64,000 nt of DNA from Sapria himalayana (taxonomy: Eukaryota > Streptophyta > Magnoliopsida > Malpighiales > Rafflesiaceae): contig JAREIK010000781.1 in the NCBI GenBank assembly GCA_029783825.1, positions 496,001-560,000 of the forward strand, read 5' to 3'. The notes under the pieces are model-generated. The model saw only the letters and a list, made by a program, of their open reading frames with translations, was not told the DNA's origin and did no database searches. The position numbers were made by a program, and so were the translations under genes. Shown here one piece after another: positions 49,901 to 60,100 of the stretch. Numbering within the stretch: position 1 is the stretch's first letter; each line of letters opens with the position of its first letter.

Positions 49901-52858
49901 TCCTAGTGATGATGTAGGTAGGACCAAGAAAATTGTTTCAAAATTGAGACCTAGTAGGATTCTCTTAGAAATTTCACTAGCACTTAATCTTGTTTTCTTC
50001 TAATATCTATTTATTTTGCAAATATTAAAATGCTCTCCTAGGAAACATATTGAGACACTAGAATATCAAATCTCATCATCATCTCCTAGTACTCAAAGAT
50101 CAAATCATTCATAATAATAATTTTAAAGATTAACTCCATTGAATCAAAAGTTGAAACACAATTGAATCACTCCTAGCGCCCATTTTCTTCTAATATCAAT
50201 TAGTCCACATTGGTTCCTAGTGAATAAGTTCTTTATCCTAACTGAACCAATAGAAAAATGATATAAATCTTTTGATTACACTAAACATTTTTTTCCAAAA
50301 TACCTTTTTACTCACATTTCCATTTCTCATTTTTTTAACTTCTATATCCTTACTTGATGGTGTTGGAATCATAATTATTATGAAAAATGTGCCTTATATG
50401 TTGACGTTTAGAGCCTCCCTTGACCCTAGGCAAGGCATCTTTAAAAGGATATATCTTTGTTGCATCAAAAATTGCAATAATCTCAATATCTATCTTTATA
50501 TTCCTTACAAAAAAAATAGTACAAATATTGAAAATACTTAAATAAATTCTAAAACAATGATTTACATTCAAAAATTGCATAAAAAAAATAAACTCAATAT
50601 CTATCATATGTTGATGCATTAAAATCTAACATATTTGTAGAAATTTAAGACCTTATCAATATCCTAATAAAAATATTAGGAAACTAATTTCTTATCAATG
50701 TGAGTAATATAACAAGATTCATCTTGTATCTTCTCCTAAATAAAGTAAAAATCAATCTATATATTTTGTCCACTTGCATGAGATTGGATTAAAATTTATG
50801 TATATAATTTTAGTTAACAATAAAAAAATGAGGGATAGAAAATCAAATCTCATCAAAGTATTTGATCCAATACAACTAATAAATAATAGTACCAATGACT
50901 TTATAATTTATACCTAATTTCTACATTAAATTTAAAAATAATTGGTTGTATCTTACTTTTTAAGAGTTTAAATTTCCTCACTAAATAATATAAAAATTAA
51001 TAATAAATCTCTCACTTATCATGCCTTATTCCCAACAAAAATTAGACTGAGTATGTGAAAAATAATATATACATGTATATGATTTAATACATACACACAC
51101 ACACATATATATATGATTCAAACCTAGATAATTATCATTAATTACAATTATCATTAATTACCATTTATTTAAACTCTTATCTCCAAAAAGCACCTAGATA
51201 ATTCATAAATCATTATTACTAGTTATAATAATAACATACACATGCATTATAAATAAAATAATTTTATCATCTAAACTCCAATAAAAAAAAATGAAAAACA
51301 GACATGCAAAAACAAAAAAAAATTATAATGAAAAAAATTATAAATCAAATTTTAAGTGACTGTTTTAGAATTTAGACCATATAAAAGTTTTCTTAATCTG
51401 TAAACTAGGTTTGATCTCCCTTCCACTGAGCATGCAAATTATATCGTCGACACAAAAAATATTTTTTTAAGATTTCCATGAATAAAATATATAACATATC
51501 AACAAAAATAATTACTATTCATGAATAACCATGAGATAAAAAATATAAAATATCTTGGCCAGAAAAAAAAAATTAATGTAGACAACTATATAAATATTTG
51601 TGAAATTTCTCGTTATAAGTCTAACCTTTAATTTATTTATCTTGTTATCATAATCAATCTTTATAGTGACTACTCACATGTAGCCAATAACAAAATTTTC
51701 AAAATATTCATATACAACTCCCAAGTCTAATTTAATAAAAAAAATATCCATTTTATCTAATATTATCTGACATCATTTTAGATAAAATAATGCCTTAAAC
51801 AAGGGCCAAAATACTCTAGTATCATCACCATATTATAAAAAGTAGAAAAAAAAAAGAAAAACAAATAATAAAATATTAAAGACAAAGTATGATCAATACA
51901 ATTTCTTTTATTTTTTTGAATAGCAATTGAAATATTGAGATGAAAGACATTCTCCACAAAAATAATTGACTCCTCGAATGACCAACTATAGGAATGATTG
52001 GCATGACTCCTCCTTGTGTACCCACAAACTAGTTTATGTAGCATTTCATCTCCAATTAAAACAAAAGGGTAATTAGTCTTCGTGGATAAATTGACTAGTC
52101 ATGTTAGACCCAACCTATTTAATACCTCTAATACTATCTTAATTTGCTCGTTAACAAAATTATTCTAATTCATTTCCAATTGGGTAAGAAAAATCACCAC
52201 TAATGAATCCTCATATTCATAATCATTGTTTTTTTCTACCATAATTATGCACCGACAATATTAACGAAAAGAAAATATCAAAAGCAACAAAATTTAGTGA
52301 GTCAGCCCAATCTGATTTGCTTAATCCAACCTAATTCAAGCCAAAAATCAAAATTTACTAGGAGATTAGCCTCATGGATTCCAATGATTTTTTATTACAT
52401 TAAACTAATGTTGGCAAAGAATTTGATGAAAACAAAAAAAATATTCATTGTGAATCAAAACTAATAGGTCATACCCATTACATTAGGCTCTCATTTTGTA
52501 TGTGAGAGATTAATATCTTGACAATCTTACACATAAAAATCAAAAAATTATATTTGATAAATCTCAAATCTACAATTCACCATTCTTAAACTAAAACACT
52601 TGTTATTGCACCAAGATATGATCTTAGTGAATCAATCTAATTTTAATCATAATAGCCACAAAAATAAATATGACCCTCGTAAAATTATGATATAGGATCA
52701 TACAAATAAAATTAAGATTTGATATAAATACTTTTCCACAACTATCTATTGTACATCATGTGGAAACAAACCACCCTACTCTAAACCTTTGACACCATAT
52801 AAAAAAGTTATAATGTAGAAATATATATTCTTTTCTTAAATTAAAATAGAACACAAAA

Positions 52859-52908
<50 letters not shown>

Positions 52909-53738
52909 ATGGAGATCATACTCCTTAGGTTGCATGATTAACAATTAATAATTTCTAATAATAAAAATATTATTCAGATACACAATAAAAAGAATCAACT
53001 TATTATCTAAGCTCTTTCAAAAAAAAATTTATAATATTTATCCTTCAATTAAAACAAAAGAGTAATTAATCTTTGGGGATCAATTGATTGGCTCCACTCA
53101 AAGCATACAACACCTCTAATACGAACAAAATTTGCATGTTGAGTAAAACTCTTACTCATCTCCAATTGACTAAGAGAAATCATCATTAATAATACCTCAT
53201 TAACTACGGTTTGTTTTATCATAATCATGCGCTAATAACAAAATGTAGTGAGTCAACCCAATTCAATTTGCTTAGGCAAACCTAATTCAGATCAAAAATC
53301 AAAAATGATTAGGAGGTTAGCCTCATGAATTCCTAAAATTTTCTTTTACATTAAACTAATATTGTAGTACTTTTGATAAGATCATAAAATTTATTAGGAG
53401 CATAAGGATTTCATTTAGCATTGGATTTGAAAAACATTAATATCCCTATAGCCTCACACCCTAAAATTGAAGAAATTACATATGATAAGTCTAGAATCAA
53501 AGACTTACTATTCATGGACTATGACACTTGTCAACATAGTTGTCATCCTTATAGCTTCATAAAATTATGATATAGGATCATAAAAATAAAATTGAGATTT
53601 GATGTAAACATTGATCACCAATAGTTTATTGTATAGCATGTGGTAACATACCACCCTACTCTAAAGCTTAGATAGCAACTAAAAGAGTTATAATATAGAA
53701 ACATATATTCTATTCTTAAATTAAAATAAAACACATAA

Positions 53739-53777
<39 letters not shown>

Positions 53778-54082
53778 CTTAGATATCATACCTAGTATAC
53801 TAAGTTCTCACTTTAGCATAGTCTCCAAGAAATTATATCTTGATAGAACTTAGAAATAACCTTACCCCATATAGTCAAATAGACTACATCTAATAAATCT
53901 CTAATCTAAATTTTACTATTCTTGGATAAATATATTAGTTATCACATTAAAATAATATCTAATATATACATGCAACATAACTTCCCAGATAATCAATTAT
54001 TCTAGTATTATTTTTGACCAAATATATTTAACTTCAAAGTTCTTATGATAAATATTATATTAGTATTCATGTTATCATACAC

Positions 54083-54123
<41 letters not shown>

Positions 54124-57100
54124 AAATCCATTAAATTATCCATTATAGAGCATAGCACTTTCAATGTATACTAATATAAAAAAATAATATAAACATATAT
54201 AAGAATATAAAGGTTACTATTAAATTATTCTTCATAATCTCACTATGTATTACATTAACCAAGTCAAGGAAGAGAAAAAGTTAAGTACAAGAAAAGATAT
54301 CCATATTTTTTAAATTATTTAATTTTATTATTGTAAGATAATTTTTTTTTGTAAAAATTAATGGAGGAATACCAATCAAATAAAAAATAAGTCAGGTGAA
54401 ATAATAAATCAAAGTCATTTGATCATACAAATAAATATAAAAAAAATTATGATGACTAATGACTTTTGATGGTGATGTGACTGTTATCTCGTTAGTTAAT
54501 AATTTACGAATATGAGATAAAATAACAAGTCACAAAACTTATAATAAATGAAAACCAAAAGTATATCTTACCGTTTTAGCCTTACTGATAATAAATTCTA
54601 TATATTTTTCTTTAAATAAAATCACAAATGAAGAATTAAGTGTGAAACATTATATGACTATGGTAATCGACATATCCCACTCAATAGTCTGTAATTCTCT
54701 CTACCTCTTTTTTGGAAATAACTCTCTACAATTCTATCTAGTGTGTATCATCCTCCATCAGCATGTGTATTGAATCAAGGCATTCATACATATTTCTATA
54801 TTATGAACAATATTCTCTCGACTGCTAATACATGCTAAATGAGGTGTTGCTCTAGCAAATCTCAACCTACCTCATATATACTAAAATAATCAATAATATA
54901 ATTTTGGTTTAATAAAAAACTCATGAACACTCAAGACCTAGCTATGAAATATTGATAAATTTAGTTATAGTAAGAATAGACATGTCAACAGGGCTAAGCA
55001 GCTTGAGCACAACTTACGGCACAACACAATTCAATGAAGCATGGTACGACATGGTTTAGAAACATGCCTAAAAGTACCGGGGCTGACTCCCAACATGGTT
55101 TGGACCAATCTTTTTGACACGGGAGGCTCAGCACGGCATGACCTATGCAGGCCGATTTCAACTTTGCTAGCCAAATTTGCTAGCCTAATAAGGCCTAACC
55201 CGACTTGGCACGATCAGCCCAAAAACCATGCCAATTGGACATACCGAGTTACCCCTTTTTAGAATAATATCAGCACAACATGGCCATTGATCAATAGCCA
55301 ATTTCAACTTAGCTAGCCAAATTTGCTAACCTGATTAGGCCTAACCCGACTTGGCACGATCAGCCCAAAAACCATGCCAATTGGACATGCCGAGTTACCC
55401 CTTTTTAGAACGATGTCAACACAACATGGCCATTGATCAATACCATGTCATACCGGACACATCACAACAGTCCAAACATCCAAAAAAAAATAGGTCATGT
55501 TAGCATGACGTACCCATTGGATACTTCTAAGTATAAAAATAATATGTCAAAATATTACTTCAACTATCTCTCACATGCATATCGACCAATACTTATAAAA
55601 CATCTAAGAGATGTTTAATACACAAAGTAAAATAGATTAAGTGAATAGTGATATATTGAGACACTCTAAGCTCCTCTAGAATCCATTACAAATGTTGTGA
55701 AGTAGCATTATAGATTGACCATCATCCATATCAACTAAAAGAAATATAATAATATTGTTCACTCACATCCTTCATATCAACACCTAGAGGCTAATTTATC
55801 AAGTAATTTAACATTCTCTATTTAAATAACTACATATGAATTTATATATCCCACCATGAATAATTTTTGTGATCAAACTTCTATAAAATAATTACCAAAA
55901 TAGTATTTTTCTCCGGGTAAATAAATATGTGACACATCAAGAAAAAAAAACAAGTAATCATGTCAAATTATGGTGCAAACTACACCCATTCAATCCACAA
56001 ATATTGTACACGTTGTAACCCACTATCCACCCAATGTGCACCTTAACTACTCCCACAATGTATCTTCATTGCACTAGCCATTCACAATACACATTGCTCC
56101 AACATACTACAACCACAAAATGTGCATTGTTGTGAACCTCCTCCACACACATGGCAAAACCTTCATGAAACCCACAATGCATCATGCACATCAACATAGT
56201 GGGCATCAATGTTCATCACACAATAGACATGCAATAGAGATTCACATCCACAAGCAGCTAGGACACAATAGATGTGTACACATTAAAGATGTTAAGTGAT
56301 TTAAGTGACATGTGCATTGCCCACAACATAGCCCACAATACAACATTATTCAACAGTACCAAACCCAACAGGACATGAACATGATTCAACCATGTCGGGT
56401 TAGGTATGACACTATCCAAGATCATGTCTTGAACGAATTCATTTATGTCTATGGCACAGCTCATGTCGTGTCAAGCAAGAAATGAGTTCCTAGCACGCGA
56501 GGCACAAAATGCGAAACAAACCATATTTCAAAAATGTATTTATTTTGGAATAGTTATTTTTCATCGACAAGACACTGCTATCATGATCTTAGACCAAAAT
56601 AAATAAATAAATAACTTAAATTATTAGTCATTGGATTTAATCCAATGGCTGCCATGTGTGAAATTCAAGGATTATCAAATTTCTCATTTTTCTCATAAAA
56701 ATATATTTAATTAAAAAAATTATATAAATAATATACTAATCTATTTTATTTTTCATAATTTATTTATAATTTCTTTTCCTCTCTTTATCTCTTCTTATTT
56801 AGTCCTAGCTCTTCTTTTTTTTTTATTTTCTAAAATCATTATAGAATCATGTATTTGTCCACATTTTCTTTATTATATTTATACTTTTAATTTGATAAAA
56901 TATCAAAATAATTTTAGTGACAAGTTGCAAGTTCAAGGTATGAGAATAAGAGGTGAAAGTACAATAATATTTAAATACTTGCATAAAGTAAATGTACACA
57001 TTATGTTGTATATATTTTATTTTAATTAATATTTTTAGAAAAATAAAAAATAAAGAATAATAAATAAAAATTATAAATCAATACTCTTTTCCTACTTCTA

Positions 57101-60100
57101 GCCTTCTAGTTTTAAAATTATAAATAATAAATATTATAAAAATAAATTTAACCTAAATATAAATAATAATCACAACTTAATCAAAATGTTAAAGACAAAC
57201 AAACTTCTAGCGTGATATTTCTAATTAAATTTTTGAAAATCTTAGACTATATCATATTATGCAAACTAACTTTCAATCTTCTTATTATTGAATTCATATG
57301 TTGACCAATATAATTAACATAATAAAATATTTTAAATTTAAAAAATAAATTAATAATTAATAAACTTCAAATATATAATAGAGTAATCTCCGTGATGTCT
57401 GACATCATGACAAATTATGATGACTTTGCATTTGTATATGTCATTGCTCACTATTTTAATTTTAAGTAAAAATTAAATATTAAAATTGTATAAGATCTTT
57501 CATTCTCATAATAACTTTGCTTTATATGAATGTATGCCAATGATCTTTAAAAAATTTAATATTTAAAATTAATTTTTTTATATTAGACTCGATAATACTT
57601 CAAATAATATCATGATTAATATGTTTATGAGAACTATTAAAGATAAAATATAAGATAATATATTCGATAATGTGTCAAATAATGAATTTTATAGTACAAA
57701 CATGAAAATAATTTTCTCTATATTAGAAAATATAAGAAATATACTAAAATAACTTAAAACACCTAATAAATAATAATAATTTTATACTCAGTTATTATTA
57801 GTGAGCCTGAATAAGAAAAACATCTTAAACAAAAGTCAAACACAATAAGAATTATACATATCTAATGTTATATTCATATATGGACTACTAATATGCAATA
57901 TCTAACCATGTTAATTCTAAAAATAGTAAAATTATTATTAATGATTCAAAGTAAAAGATAGGAATCACATATTTAAAATTCTAAAAGATTTTTAATGATA
58001 TAAAAAATATATTCATTTATGTATATTAACACCACATACATTGCACTTAGATATATATGTAACATTAATAATATATTTAACAAGTATAAAAAATACTTTA
58101 ATTTTAATATGATAGTTATGAAGATAAAAAATAAATATTTTAAATACTCTCAAATATTTTATCTATTTATTATTTAACTGTCTGTATGAATCCTAAAATT
58201 AGAATAAAATGGATAAAAAACATATTAAAATATGTATATCCACTTATATAAACCAAGCAGAAAAACTATATAATAGGGTTCATAAATAATTAGATAAGAT
58301 ATTTAAATATTAATATATTATATAGGATAATACCTTTTTCATTCAATTAATTGTAAACAAATAACAGGATGATCCGTCAAATATAAACAAATTATATATA
58401 TAGTTAGATATCAATTATTATATTATCATATTACATGATGATATTATAAATTCTAATATACTAAATTGAAAGAAATTACATGAATCTACATATCACATAC
58501 TATCTAAAATAATATATGATATACTAAACTCTTTAATATTTAATATAACATCAAAATTTATTTTTTCTATACCTAAATATTATTATAGATATTAAGTCAA
58601 TACTATGCCTAAATATTTTAAAAATATTATCATGCTTAAGGGACAAAAAATATTTATAGATGAGTCTTCAGCATCATGAGAAAGTGCTGCTAGTTAATGA
58701 TGGCTCACACGAAATCAATGATATGAATACTATGACTACGAGATTGAAATATGATGATTCAAATTGTAAAGAAAAATCATAAATATTAAAAAATTAGGAT
58801 TAACATGTTGTGTCGTTGCTGATTGTGTATTACTTTTATTTATCATGCACATGGTTTGTTTTTATTATTTTCTATTTTATTTTTATTTATAATATCATAA
58901 TGAAATTGAGATCACAAAATAATTATATTTTTTTATTAAACTATAATTTTTATTCATTTTTATTTATAGTGCAGTATAGTTTATTTTTAAATTTTTAAAA
59001 ATTAAATTTTTATTTTAGAGTTAAAATTTGTCTGACAGAAACAAAGTCAGTACCCATAGCCCCACTCCCAATGACCACCCTCTATTGGTCGTAAAATTTT
59101 TATTATATCCAATGAGTGAGCCTCTACCATTGCCAGTGGCCACTACCTAGTGGCAGGTAGTGGCCTAGCCACTAGCCACTGGGCAGGCAATGACAACTAT
59201 CAATAGAAAGTGGGCTGGGACTAGAGCATGGGAAGTGGCCCAGTGCCATGGTCAAGTTGGGGGTGGCTTGGTCCTTGATAAATCCAACACTCTCGACCAA
59301 GAAAGCTAGAACCATTAGGCTGTGCGGGACCTACCAACCATGCTGCCATGTTGGCACGACATGACATAACTCAAGTCCCAATTTATATCATGCTCAACAC
59401 AACATGATGACTTGACTAAGCAGTTAAAATTTGAGTCATGTCGGGTTGATACCTCTAGCACACATGCACTATGTTGTTACACTAAATACCTCTTTTTCTC
59501 TTTCTATCTCTATCTTAACTATGATTTACTTCCTATACCTATGATTTAGCTCTAATACCAAATAAAAATCTAAGCCATAAACTTCAATACAAAAACTAAA
59601 TAATAAATATATAAAAAGATACAAATGAAAACCTTATAAATAAGATATTCAAGTTGATAAAGCTCATATATTACGTGTTCTTATCCATAATATAAACAAC
59701 TAGAATAACATGAAATAGTATAAATATAACATAATCTAAAATTATTTTATGTGATTTGTTCTATTGCAATGCAATATTTATGTATCAAGTATCCTAATCT
59801 CAATGATTATATTATAACACATTTTTTTTTCATTTTATTCATGTTAACGACAACAAATTTTATTTGTTTGCTCACTTAGATGGTTTTCATGGAACCTAAT
59901 GCAATATAAAAGAACATCAACACCAAAATCAAAACTAGTAAATGATTCATAGTTCCTAATAGAAACCAAAACCACGGGGGATTAATTATACTCCTTGTTC
60001 TTCCAAACTTAAACTATGAATCAGAACCATCATTGAGAACCATTAGACATTAGTCATTTAAACTTTTGAGGAAATAAGCACAAGAAACTAAAATCATGGC

